This document shows positions 8,817 through 16,748 of a stretch of 32,216 nucleotides of DNA, piece by piece. Under the pieces are notes generated by a model. It made no database searches and was not told where the DNA came from. It saw only the letters and a list, made by a program, of their open reading frames with translations. Numbering within the stretch: position 1 is the first letter of the stretch; the number at the start of each line of letters is the position of its first letter. This DNA comes from Bacteroidales bacterium (GTDB taxonomy: Bacteria > Bacteroidota > Bacteroidia > Bacteroidales > UBA10428). The stretch lies in the NCBI GenBank assembly GCA_016926235.1, contig JAFGOZ010000622.1:1-32216 (forward strand), given 5' to 3'. The translations under genes and the position numbers were made by a program.

Positions 8817-11720
8817 TTACTTAGGTAAATAAATTACGATTTCAACTTTACGATGTTTCTGCAGTTCCTCTTCCGTCAGATCCTCCCATTTCTGTCCGGC
8901 TTTTAGCGAAAGCGATTCACCATATGAGAAAGTCCTGATCCTGCTCTCGCCGATACCATTATTTGAAAGGAAATCTTTTACTGCCTGTGCCCTGTTCCTG
9001 GAGAGTCTTTCATTGTATGCTTCATCACCAAGAGGGTCGGTATAACCTTTAATGGTCACATACAACCTGCTGTCACCCTTTAATACCTGGATGACCTTAT
9101 TAGTGAGAATACTTTTAGCATCGGGCCGGATAGTATATTCATTCAGGTTAAAGTTGACAACAATAACATCAAACACAGGATCTGTGATCACTGGTTTCTT
9201 CTTTTCTTTTATATTGGTATTGAACGTTGTTGTATCTAACTTAACAGCAATGGTAGCGGGATCGAAGTTATCTTTAATATAAGACAGGTCAGTTTGTATA
9301 TTGACCTTTACATTTTGTTCAAGTTTCAGGTTTACCTGCAGCTTTTGCATACTGGCGATATAATATCTTCTGCCGTCAACTGCCAGGGTGGTGAGCACAT
9401 TCCTTCCTCCTGCAGCCTGGGAGGCAAATTGTTTTACGGGTGTCAGGCTGAATACAATATCTCTTTCCGACATGATATCAAGTTCCTTGGATAATACATT
9501 GATATCTATAAGTTCCTCGTTGGGATTACTGCTTGATGCCGACATTTGTGCAAGTGCCTTACTATATTCATCAATTGACTGGGTCTCTGTGCCAAGATTG
9601 TATTTCACTCCTTTTGTCAATGGAATTATAATACCGGGGTCCTCATCCGGGTTCATTGTAGCGCTGCGGAGCGTGAGAATATACATGGTACCGGGGATTA
9701 TTGTAAGCTCCTTAGCTTTTATTGTCTTACCTTTTGCTACCTCGCTGAAAGTTTCTGCATTGACAAGGATCGGGAAGCCCTCCGATTCTTTCACCGGTAC
9801 CTCTTTTAATACAGGTGCTTCATCTACCTTAACTGCTCCGGTCTTCTTTGGATTGAACGTTTCTTTGAAATGAGCGATGTCTGTTTTAATGTTGAAATTC
9901 GACTGGATATCCAGTGGTAGGACAATAAAAAATGACCTTCCCGCAACTTCTATAGTCTCTTCATTAATGAACAGGCTTGTCTCTTCTTTTGACTTGCCTT
10001 CCGAAAACTGATCTTCATCTTTCACGAACTGAATGGTATATATTTCACCTTCCCTTAAAAGCAGTTCTTTTGCCAGGGCTGTCAGGTCGATTGTATTATC
10101 GTCGGCGTTCCGGTATTCTTTTGACATTTCTTTTAGTGCTGCCTTATAATCATGGCTTATTGGTTTTATGCCTGCAGTAAACTGGTATTTCATGCCTTTC
10201 TGAAGCTTTATCTCAGACCTTTCTATGGGTTTAGGACTTAAGAACTGTTTCTTCTTCTGGCTGTTCGAAAGATTAGTATTATAAATAATATCAGTTGCCA
10301 GAGGATTTTCATGCTGAATTACCATTACATAATCTTCTTGTGGCTGAAAACCAAAATCAAAACCTGTTTTATCTTCGGAGGAAATATTATATTCTTCGCC
10401 ATCACTCAGGTGCAGGTTTATTTTATCGTCCTCCATAAACGATTTTTTCTTGAACTTGTAAGCCGCTAATTTCACTTTTATATCCATCAGATGTAACCGG
10501 TAGATATCTTCTTTACCAAATCCACCGGGCCTGTTGGAACAAAAATATCCTGTAAGACCACCGGGTGAGAAAGAAAGACCGTAATCATCGTATTTTGAAT
10601 TGACAGTACTGCCCAAATTCCTTGGTGAACTGTTTTCCTTTTTGAGATTTACGGAGTACAGGTCATGTCCCCCAAGTCCTCCATGACCTGCCGAAGAGAA
10701 ATAAAGGATCGTATCATGTAGAACAAACGGATACATTTCATCTTTTGCCGAATTGATTGAAGGGCCGAGATTCAGTGGTTTACTCCATTTACCTGCGCTC
10801 AGCTCGCTGAAGTAAATATCTAATCCTCCGTATCCTCCCGGTGCATCTGAAACAAAATACACTTTAGTCCCACTGCTGATGAATGTCGGTTCTCCCATAT
10901 TTCTGAAACCCTCGATACGAAATTCGTTGATATCGGATATGCCACCAAAACTTGTCGGAATACTTGCTTCGAAGGTTTTAAGGTTAGCATTTAATGTTAT
11001 ACTCCTCGTAAAATACACCTGGTTAGCTTTAGAGGAAAAAGTAATTGCACTTTCATTATTTGTGGAGTTAAAGTTTGCGTTAAAAGTGTTTAACCTCCCT
11101 AACTGACCACTGCTTATGTATTTTGCCGAAAACAAATTATAATAATTATTGGCGGCAACACCGGATAAATTTTTCCTGGTAGATGCAAACACCACCTGGT
11201 CTTTAAAGACTGCAGGAGCTATTTCCGATTCGGGTGTATTCAATACACTTTCGTTTTCAACAATAATAAAGGATGAATCTTTATACATTTTAGCTCTAAC
11301 TTCCTTTGAGCTTAAGTAATCGTGTATTTCAGAGCGGACAATTTCATTGTATTCCGCCATTTGCTTCTCGAATCCCGGGATGTCCTTATTCTTAAGCAGT
11401 AGCAGGGCACACTGCAAGCGGTGTTCATTGGGTATATACAGGTCTGTTTCAAAGATGATTCGGTAGCTTTCAGCTGCCTGATCCAGGAGTTCAAGTTTTG
11501 CATAGGTTTCAGCCTTTCTCAAGACAGAATAATAATTCTCAGGGTCTTTTTTATAGGCCATATTGTAATAAACAATGGCTTTTTTATACTCCTTTTTATC
11601 GAAGTAGTAGTCACCTTTTTCGTCGAATATATTCCTTATATCATAAATACCGGTTTTTGACTGCGGGTAGCAAAAGCCGGTAAATAAACCAATTAAAAAT
11701 ATTACGAGTAGTGCTCTCAT
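8817..11720 (-). CDS. TPR-PD40-OmpA envelope protein with a duplicated central module
   Basis: 967 residues from the ATG at 11718-11720; a TTG at 11748-11750 would add ten residues but spoils the signal peptide MRALLVIFLIGLFTGFCYPQ. Order: TPR-like repeats about 28-100, PD40 beta-propeller about 168-410 (APGGYGGLDIY, GHGGLGGHDLY, RPGGFGKEDIY blades), two similar modules at about 508-633 and 703-828, and a C-terminal OmpA domain about 850-967 (GYTDPLGDEAYNERLSRNRA) that binds peptidoglycan. It resembles the PorE-like proteins that tie T9SS to the cell wall, but the middle differs and no carboxypeptidase-like regulatory domain is obvious. It converges with the sigma operon, about 60 bases away. 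Confidence 0.88.
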   Translation of the reverse strand: MRALLVIFLIGLFTGFCYPQSKTGIYDIRNIFDEKGDYYFDKKEYKKAIVYYNMAYKKDPENYYSVLRKAETYAKLELLDQAAESYRIIFETDLYIPNEHRLQCALLLLKNKDIPGFEKQMAEYNEIVRSEIHDYLSSKEVRAKMYKDSSFIIVENESVLNTPESEIAPAVFKDQVVFASTRKNLSGVAANNYYNLFSAKYISSGQLGRLNTFNANFNSTNNESAITFSSKANQVYFTRSITLNANLKTFEASIPTSFGGISDINEFRIEGFRNMGEPTFISSGTKVYFVSDAPGGYGGLDIYFSELSAGKWSKPLNLGPSINSAKDEMYPFVLHDTILYFSSAGHGGLGGHDLYSVNLKKENSSPRNLGSTVNSKYDDYGLSFSPGGLTGYFCSNRPGGFGKEDIYRLHLMDIKVKLAAYKFKKKSFMEDDKINLHLSDGEEYNISSEDKTGFDFGFQPQEDYVMVIQHENPLATDIIYNTNLSNSQKKKQFLSPKPIERSEIKLQKGMKYQFTAGIKPISHDYKAALKEMSKEYRNADDNTIDLTALAKELLLREGEIYTIQFVKDEDQFSEGKSKEETSLFINEETIEVAGRSFFIVLPLDIQSNFNIKTDIAHFKETFNPKKTGAVKVDEAPVLKEVPVKESEGFPILVNAETFSEVAKGKTIKAKELTIIPGTMYILTLRSATMNPDEDPGIIIPLTKGVKYNLGTETQSIDEYSKALAQMSASSSNPNEELIDINVLSKELDIMSERDIVFSLTPVKQFASQAAGGRNVLTTLAVDGRRYYIASMQKLQVNLKLEQNVKVNIQTDLSYIKDNFDPATIAVKLDTTTFNTNIKEKKKPVITDPVFDVIVVNFNLNEYTIRPDAKSILTNKVIQVLKGDSRLYVTIKGYTDPLGDEAYNERLSRNRAQAVKDFLSNNGIGESRIRTFSYGESLSLKAGQKWEDLTEEELQKHRKVEIVIYLPK

Positions 11721-11907
11721 TATGTATATGTTTTTACCTAAATTATTCAATTATTCGGAGAAATGAAAGAAGGTCTCTATCTAATTGTCATATATAAGTA
11801 AATAATTAAATGGCAAAGTCTTTATATGGGAATCTTACCCTTGCTATTGTACAAAAACATCCCTATGAACTTCTGCTGACAAAGTCGGGGAATAGTATAC
11901 AATAAAA

Positions 11908-11939
11908 AGTGAACAGTGAACAGTGAACAGTGAACAGTG
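11908..11939 (+). repeat. Tandem 7-mer AGTGAAC, 4.5 copies
   Basis: Four exact copies of AGTGAAC plus AGTG, in the spacer between divergent genes. A short simple repeat that could vary by slippage. Confidence 0.9.
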
Positions 11940-12075
11940 GGCAGTAATCAGTAGTAAGTTTAAAGTTGATGGTAACAGGTAATTAGTAACTGATAATCAA
12001 CCTTTGCTTTACTTCGATGATCAAATAAACCTTCGCTGAAGCTATGGTGTATAAATAAAGCCATGGTTGTCGAAG

Positions 12076-12105
12076 TTGGAAATTGTATATTGGAAATTGT
12101 ATATT
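12076..12105 (+). repeat. Tandem 14-mer, two exact copies
   Basis: TTGGAAATTGTATA occurs twice in a row, followed by TT. Related TTGGAAATT strings recur at about 12215, 14248 and 32180, so this is one of a family of AT-rich spacer repeats. Confidence 0.85.
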
Positions 12106-12505
12106 AGTGTGACAATTGACAATGCCTAAATAACATTGACCGTTTTTTGTTTTCTTTTACCTTATATGATGGAAATGTTTACTTTTTCTTTTTGCCGGTT
12201 ATTGATTATTGGTAATTGGAAATTTTTAAAAGTAAACGGTAAATAATGAACAGTCCAACTAAGCCTGGGGTTACTTTGGGTGAAGTGAACAGTAATTTAC
12301 AGCTTTATTCATTTCATCAATTAACAAGCACTCAATTACCAGATTTCAAGATTAGTTAATAAGAAAACATAAATTGTGTTTAAGCCTGTAAACAGATTAT
12401 TGTAACAAATATTATTATGAGTAACTTTATGCTTTCCGGTTTTTAACAGATACACAAAAATGTTGATGAATATTTTTGATCGATATCTCAAAGCAAACTT
12501 AAGAA

Positions 12506-13198
12506 ATGGACAGGTATTTAATAAAGACAGATTGTAATGAATGTTATACCAGATCGGATTGTTACATTCAACGTGTAAAAAACGCGGAAGATTTTTATGA
12601 TGTACTAAAAAGTCATATCAGCTATAAAAAGCGTGAAACAATTATTAAAGAAGGAACTCATGTATCCAACATCCTGTATGTTATAGATGGTTTGGTAAAG
12701 GTTTACATTGAATGCCCCGATAAGAATATTATCATTAAACTTCTTAAATCGGATAATTTCATCGGACTGACATCATTATTCGGTGATGATACCTATTACT
12801 ATTCTGTTGCTGCATTAAAAGAAACCCGTGTCTGTTCAATCGACTGCGAAAGTTTTAAAGGACTGGTAACAAATTGTTGTGATTTCTCTCGTGAACTTTC
12901 CAGCTGGTATTGCAAAAACTACAACATGATGCTTTCCAAATGTTTGAATTTAGGTCTCAGGCAATTAAATGGTAAGTTGGCAAACACTTTACTTTATCTT
13001 AACGGAAACGAATTCAAAGAAGATGATGTTTTTTCTCACATAAGCAGAAACGATTTAGCAGAACTTTCTGGTATGTCCATGGAGAGTGTTGTAAGGATTT
13101 TATCTGAATTTAACAACGAAAATATAATTGAATTAAAAGGGAAAAAAATTGAGATTAAGAACCTGGAACGTTTACAGGATATCAATCGAAAAGGATAG
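12506..13198 (+). CDS. Crp/FNR family regulator with FNR-type iron-sulfur cysteines
   Basis: 230 residues: cyclic-nucleotide-like beta-roll about 30-125, dimer helix about 127-150, winged helix-turn-helix about 165-225 (SHISRNDLAELSGMSMESVVRILSEF). Cysteines at 10, 13 and 19 follow the CX2CX5C spacing of E. coli FNR (20, 23, 29), and C110 in RVCSID aligns with FNR C122 in MVCEIP. All four ligands of an oxygen-sensitive [4Fe-4S] cluster are therefore present, and an oxygen-sensing role is likely. The recognition helix SMESVVRIL is close to FNR/Crp forms that read TTGA-N6-TCAA. One such dyad sits downstream at 13414, in front of the next gene. Confidence 0.85.
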   Translation: MDRYLIKTDCNECYTRSDCYIQRVKNAEDFYDVLKSHISYKKRETIIKEGTHVSNILYVIDGLVKVYIECPDKNIIIKLLKSDNFIGLTSLFGDDTYYYSVAALKETRVCSIDCESFKGLVTNCCDFSRELSSWYCKNYNMMLSKCLNLGLRQLNGKLANTLLYLNGNEFKEDDVFSHISRNDLAELSGMSMESVVRILSEFNNENIIELKGKKIEIKNLERLQDINRKG

Positions 13199-13413
13199 TT
13201 CTCACATTAATGCGCAGACTTCGATCAGAACAATTTCACAAATCTCGGGAATCAATTTTATTCATAAATACTAAGAGCTTTTAGCAATGAGTATATTGCA
13301 TGGTTACATTAATAATCTGTTAAGTATAAAGGTCAGGTATTTAATTCAGATATGGTTTCAGTAAATATGAGATTCATAATCAATAAATAATTCCATTCTA
13401 ATCAATAAATAAT

Positions 13414-13427
13414 TTGACAGAACTCAA
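13414..13427 (+). promoter_or_regulatory. FNR/Crp-box-like dyad TTGA-N6-TCAA
   Basis: TTGACAGAACTCAA has both half-sites of the FNR/Crp type with the right spacing. It lies 120 bases before the ATG at 13547 and directly after an FNR-type gene. If it worked at -41.5, transcription would start near 13462, putting the hairpin at 13479-13515 in the leader. This is inference. Confidence 0.4.
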
Positions 13428-13478
13428 GGCGGTCATTGATACAGTTATCCCTGATTTTCTTGTAATTAATGACATAGA

Positions 13479-13515
13479 CGAATATCTTGTAAACAGTTTT
13501 TGCACAAGATATTCG
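13479..13515 (+). promoter_or_regulatory. Perfect 12-bp hairpin in the leader of the ferritin-like gene
   Basis: Arms CGAATATCTTGT (13479-13490) and ACAAGATATTCG (13504-13515), loop 13 bases, ending 31 bases before the ATG. No T-run follows, so it is not a standard terminator. It could be a leader RNA structure or a DNA-binding dyad. Confidence 0.5.
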
Positions 13516-13546
13516 ATTATTAATTAATGAACAGGGAGGATTAAAA

Positions 13547-14032
13547 ATGTATAGGAAAAAAAGTGAAATCATCGGACAAATTCAGTCTTATCACAGAGAA
13601 GTAGCTAATTTATACCATACACTGTACAGAAGAACTGAAAACCAGGAGATAAAATCCATACTTAATGAATTGTATGAACACGAAAAAACTCGTGAAAGAT
13701 ACCTTGAGAAACACAGGAAAGTTGCAGAAGTAATGGACTGTTGGCTGAATTTTCCCTGTGATAAATTGTCGAATCAGATGTCGGAATGTCTGGACAATAT
13801 AAATACAGAATCAGATATTACCATGGGGGAGTTAATTAATGTAGAAATGCATTTCGATAATTGCCTCATCAAAATATATAGCATTTTAGCTTCTGAGAAT
13901 GAGCTAACTGAAACAGCGGTAAATATTTTTTACTATACGCATAAAAAAACAAAAAAAGAAGAAGATACACTTTCTAATCTACTTTATAAATCGGGAAATA
14001 ATTTACATAATAATATATCTGCAAGCAAGTAA
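13547..14032 (+). CDS. Small helical protein, possibly ferritin-like
   Basis: 161 residues, all helical with no signal peptide. Possible metal ligands are E18 (SYHREVANLY), E44-H45-E46 (ELYEHEKTRE), E100/H102 (NVEMHFDN) and H132 with E138/E139 near the end. This is the spacing of a four-helix ferritin- or rubrerythrin-like bundle, but the ExxH pairs are not canonical and the family is unproven. Four cysteines are present (65, 71, 81, 106). A strong ribosome site (GGGAGGA) supports this start. A position next to an FNR-type regulator, behind a candidate FNR site, suggests a role in oxygen or metal stress. Confidence 0.6.
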   Translation: MYRKKSEIIGQIQSYHREVANLYHTLYRRTENQEIKSILNELYEHEKTRERYLEKHRKVAEVMDCWLNFPCDKLSNQMSECLDNINTESDITMGELINVEMHFDNCLIKIYSILASENELTETAVNIFYYTHKKTKKEEDTLSNLLYKSGNNLHNNISASK

Positions 14033-14089
14033 AATTCTGCAAAGTATTAGCAGGTAACAAACCCACCGATTACTCAATAATATTAACCT

Positions 14090-14195
14090 GTAATTTGTGT
14101 TCTCACAGAGGAACCCTACGCTCCGGTCGGGACTGTTGTGATTGTACAGACAGCCCCCCGCAATACCTATCGGGTCACCAGCTAACCATACACCA
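14090..14195. repeat. GC-rich island, possible dispersed repeat
   Basis: About 100 bases of raised GC (CCGGTCGGGAC, CAGCCCCCCGC, CTATCGGGTCACC) stand out from the AT-rich surroundings. Read on the minus strand it gives GDPIGIAGG, a string also seen in RHS-repeat proteins, but the rest does not match, so this is probably chance. It may be a spacer repeat. Confidence 0.3.
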
Positions 14196-14228
14196 GGACA
14201 TTCATAACCAATTTTCACTTCGATTCTC

Positions 14229-14242
14229 TTGATTATTATTAA
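14229..14242 (+). promoter_or_regulatory. FNR-box-like dyad, one mismatch
   Basis: TTGATTATTATTAA matches the FNR consensus TTGATNNNNATCAA except C to T at one position. It ends 30 bases before the start of the secreted 202-residue protein. In AT-rich DNA such a match can arise by chance. Confidence 0.25.
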
Positions 14243-14272
14243 CTTGCTATTGGAAATTTAAGAACTGATGCT

Positions 14273-14881
14273 ATGAAAAAGGCTTACCTGCTTTTCTTAA
14301 TATTTTTAAGTGTTTTTTTTAGCGTTCATGGGCAGACTGGCATAGAGATAGAAATTATTTCAGATTTAATAACAGAAGAATTTAGTCCGGCCCCTGATGG
14401 ATCAGTTAAAAATGAGAATGAGCAGAAAAAGAATCTGAAAAATAAAAAGGAAAATTCTATCATCATTATATCAGAATCCTTCACGAATATGATTGACACA
14501 AGAGTTGATTCATTGGAGAAGTTACAAAGAAATGGTTTAGCCGGTTTGGATCTCTATACAATGAATGATTTTATTAAAAAGAACCTGAGTTCTGTTATGA
14601 TTCCTGAATTCCATTTGGACCAAATAAAGATAATATATATGTCTCAAAAGGAATATGAAGAAATTATGGAACAGGGAGGCTGGAATCAATATCATAAAAC
14701 ATATGGATTTATACCAACAATTACATTATCAAGACCCGGAATAAATGTAAGTATGAATAAAGCCTTTATCTATTATAGTGCTATAAGCGATAAACTGGGG
14801 GGAGCGGGGTTTTATTTAGTACTTGAAAAAGTTAATAATAAATGGATTATTAAAGAGAAAATAATAGCGTGGATGTCATAA
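14273..14881 (+). CDS. Secreted protein of unknown function
   Basis: 202 residues with a clear signal peptide (MKKAYLLFLIFLSVFFSVHG, cleavage near GQT). A low-complexity Lys/Asn/Glu linker follows (about 45-62), then an alpha/beta domain with DQIKIIYMSQKEYEEIM and a C-terminal AFIYYSAISDKLGGAGFYLV...KWIIKEKIIAWMS. The last block, strands ending in a Trp-containing KWxI turn, is common in small Bacteroidota envelope proteins whose job is unknown. No lipobox. It follows the helical protein in the same direction after 240 bases and has its own FNR-like dyad. Confidence 0.65.
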   Translation: MKKAYLLFLIFLSVFFSVHGQTGIEIEIISDLITEEFSPAPDGSVKNENEQKKNLKNKKENSIIIISESFTNMIDTRVDSLEKLQRNGLAGLDLYTMNDFIKKNLSSVMIPEFHLDQIKIIYMSQKEYEEIMEQGGWNQYHKTYGFIPTITLSRPGINVSMNKAFIYYSAISDKLGGAGFYLVLEKVNNKWIIKEKIIAWMS

Positions 14882-14913
14882 TAAAAACTGACCTAAACAT
14901 GCGGTATAAAGCA

Positions 14914-14940
14914 TCCCGACGAGAATAAACCCTGTCGGGA
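14914..14940. repeat. Short inverted repeat after the secreted protein
   Basis: Arms TCCCGAC (14914-14920) and GTCGGGA (14934-14940), 13-base loop, 33 bases after the stop at 14881. It may act as a terminator, but no T-run follows. Confidence 0.45.
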
Positions 14941-15192
14941 CGACCTCATGCCGTCAACCGTTATCGCATCAGAAAACCGAATCTCGACACATTGACACGA
15001 TATAAAAAGATTAAAATAATTACATATAACGGATTGATTGGATTAGTGCTTCGCTGATAGGGCGGTGCAGTTTGAGGGGGACCGAGGACGAAGGACGAGC
15101 TCGCTGAAAGCAATTTATTTTGTATTTTCTCCCTCCCGCACAAAGACAAAAGAAACCCTAACCCACAAAACAGCACATCCCGTAAAAAACAC

Positions 15193-15240
15193 TAGCTAAA
15201 AGCTCAACTCGCTTTTTGCGCGAAGAGCTGTTTTTAGCTA
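15193..15240. repeat. Imperfect hairpin TAGCTAAAAGCTC / GAGCTGTTTTTAGCTA
   Basis: Outer arms TAGCTAAAA and TTTTTAGCTA with an inner GCTC/GAGC pair; nearly complementary over about 13 pairs. No gene is close on the left, so its role is unclear. Confidence 0.45.
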
Positions 15241-15260
15241 ATGCACAATTGTTTATTTGA

Positions 15261-15574
15261 ATGCTAATCGAATTTAAAAAGGCTTTGAAAACAAAAATGA
15301 TTGATAAAAGAACTTATCCAAAAGAGATATTTTTACAAACTTTATTACACCTGCAATTGAAAAGGCTTGATGAGATAAGCAATTACAATTAATCGAAGAG
15401 TTAATTTATTCAGATGATAAAAATCTTAATCAGGGCAGACTCACTGCCAGAGGTACATACATAAATTCATGTTGTTTATTATTCTTCATGGCAAGCATTC
15501 TTATTGAAAAGTATCAAATATATTTTCAACCATTTAATCAAGATGCAAGTGTTTTTTTGTTCATGTGTTTTTAA
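15261..15574 (+). pseudogene. Frameshifted remnant of an unknown small protein
   Basis: ATG 15261 opens a frame (MLIEFKKALKTKMIDKRTY, LQTLLHLQLKRLDEISNY) that stops at 15390. A second frame picks up at about 15386 (QLIEELIYSDDKNLNQGRLTARGTYINS) and runs to 15574. Both parts have protein-like composition, so a single gene broken by one frameshift is possible. No family recognised. Confidence 0.3.
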
Positions 15575-15620
15575 TTAGTATCTAAACAAACCATGTGCTT
15601 TACTGTTTCTATTTTTAAAA

Positions 15621-15643
15621 ACTAATTAACTCAAGTTGCTATT
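15621..15643 (+). repeat. IS982-type terminal inverted repeat, left
   Basis: Begins ACTAATTAACTCAAGTTGC; 23 bases identical to the reverse complement of 16694-16716. The transposase stop codon (15631-15633, minus strand) lies inside it. Confidence 0.88.
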
Positions 15644-16470
15644 ATTAAAACAGTTCTTGAAATTTCGTACCCAAAGATGAAAATCACTGCTTTCAGTATA
15701 ATTCCATATTCAGTAACTAAATGTATCTTTTTCGGGAAGAAGTTGGCTATTTCACTGAATGTAGTTTCAATTCATTTTCTCATTGTTGATATAATGTAAT
15801 CTATATATGGTTCATGCTGCCTTATTAATCTTGATGTTCTTTGTGCTAACGATTCTATATCCTGTGTGTCTTTTAACATATCTTCGATTAAGTAATTTGT
15901 ATAAGCAGCATCGGCATAGGCCTTGCTGCCTGGTGGTAATGCGAAGGGCATTTGTTTTAATACGTTTGAGTCGTGCATCCTGCCAGGTAAGAATGTATAT
16001 TCCACAGGAATTGCATCCGCAGTACATAACTAATGTACATTGTAGCCATAAAAGTATCTACGCATGGATATCTTCTTACCCCGGTATATCTCTCCTAGGA
16101 TTAGTTTTGAATTTGTAATACGGATATTATCGCATGTAGAAATGGGAAAACTATCAATTGAATATTCCGGACTGATGTTTAGTCCTTTTATCAATGCAGA
16201 TAACTGGAAGAACAGATCAACGATTAAATCCCCGATCTGTTGTAATCGTCTATTGAACCTACTTTTACTTAGCAAATGTATTACCATTCCCGTTGAGTTC
16301 ATAAAGTTCATAGCTTTTTCATGATGACCGTAGAAATATATTGCCGATACAAGGACTGTTGTATTGATCACTACATCAGACATGTTTCTGTTTGCTGGCT
16401 CTTTATAATCAATTTCTTTAAGCAGATCATCAATAAATATGTAAATTGCATTACTTTTATTAATAATGAT
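15631..16470 (-). pseudogene. IS982-type transposase with two in-frame stops
   Basis: The frame runs about 280 codons from near 16470 to TGA 15631-15633, close to the usual IS982 length. Family marks in order: IYIFIDDLLKEID, NRNMSDVVINTTVLVS, SKSRFNRRLQQI, IDSFPISTCDNIRI, YRGKKISMRRYFYGYNVH, then after a TAG (16030-16032) PGRMHDS, GSKAYADAAYTNY, and after a TGA (15772-15774) IETTFSEIANFFPKKIH. The DDE-type acidic residues (IDSFP, DAAYT, IETTFSE) are still there. No start codon is visible in the N-terminal frame. No frameshift inside; inactive because of the two nonsense codons. Confidence 0.82.
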
Positions 16471-16520
16471 CCTTCAGAATTTTATTGGTTTGTAGACCTT
16501 AATCTGAAGGATTATTTTAT
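16469..16520 (+). terminator. Stem-loop with T-rich tail inside the IS
   Basis: Arms ATCCTTCAGA (16469-16478) and TCTGAAGGAT (16503-16512), 24-base loop, followed by TATTTTATTTTTATC. It lies at the upstream edge of the transposase frame. It would stop plus-strand read-through leftover in the element before the Usp/Mrp operon, or hide the transposase start in RNA read from outside, as in some other IS elements. Confidence 0.5.
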
Positions 16521-16693
16521 TTTTATCAAGTTAATAACATACTTAATATATTAATTATTAATAACTTAAATTATAATGTTTATAGAACTCAAATTTTTGG
16601 CATTCCACCGTTTCATTATTGTTGAAAATCAAAACAGAATTGTTCATACAACTGGAATTTTAAGTTCTGGAGCAACTGATATATAGAACTATA

Positions 16694-16716
16694 AATAGCA
16701 ACTTGAGTTAATTAGT
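16694..16716 (-). repeat. IS982-type terminal inverted repeat, right
   Basis: Perfect partner of 15621-15643 over 23 bases. Only 32 bases separate it from the ATG at 16749, so any promoter for the operon must overlap the element end or lie within it. Confidence 0.88.
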
Positions 16717-16748
16717 ATATTTCAGATATCCAGTTATACTTTGGAATC

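Larger units (their letters stand above)
11721..12505. other. Long spacer with tandem repeats between the OmpA and FNR genes
   Basis: About 785 bases with no gene-like frame. It contains the 7-mer array at 11908, the 14-mer duplication at 12076, scattered copies of AACAGTGAACAG and TTGGAAATTG-type motifs, and an imperfect inverted pair around 12036-12065 (AGCTATGG / CCATGG). It lies upstream of both divergent genes, so it must hold their promoters, but no clear TAnnTTTG box could be fixed. Confidence 0.5.
13199..13546. other. Spacer between FNR gene and ferritin-like gene
   Basis: No gene. It holds an FNR-box-like dyad (13414-13427), a 12-bp hairpin (13479-13515) and a clear ribosome site (GGGAGGA near 13533-13539). 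A 37-codon frame from TTG 13414 to 13527 overlaps these signals and is not believed. Confidence 0.5.
14882..15620. other. Repeat-rich spacer before the IS982-type element
   Basis: Holds an inverted repeat (14914-14940), a GC-richer block at about 15050-15180 that looks like a dispersed repeat (AGGGCGGTGCAG, GGACGAAGGACGAGC), a large hairpin (15193-15240) and a frameshifted remnant frame (15261-15574). A 71-codon minus frame at 14961-15176 lies in the repeat block and is not believed. Confidence 0.5.
15621..16716 (-). mobile_element. IS982-type insertion sequence, complete ends, dead transposase
   Basis: 1,096 bp between perfect 23-bp inverted repeats (15621-15643 and 16694-16716). Inside is a minus-strand transposase frame of IS982 type with two nonsense codons. 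The length and arrangement fit this family (about 1 kb, one transposase). No clear target-site duplication could be seen at the edges. The right end lies 32 bases before the start codon of the universal stress/Mrp operon. Confidence 0.85.

Noticed and set aside
11721..12505. CRISPR-like array from the tandem repeats
   Set aside because: Units are 7-14 bases with no spacers between them, and no cas genes are present.
13414..13527. A 37-codon frame beginning TTG upstream of the ferritin-like gene
   Set aside because: It overlaps the FNR-like dyad and the hairpin, has no ribosome site and matches no family.
14003..14218. RHS-like string GDPIGIAGG on the minus strand
   Set aside because: Only a few residues match and the rest of the frame does not look like an RHS core.
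14961..15176. 71-codon minus-strand frame
   Set aside because: It runs through a GC-richer block that looks like a dispersed repeat and has no protein family features.
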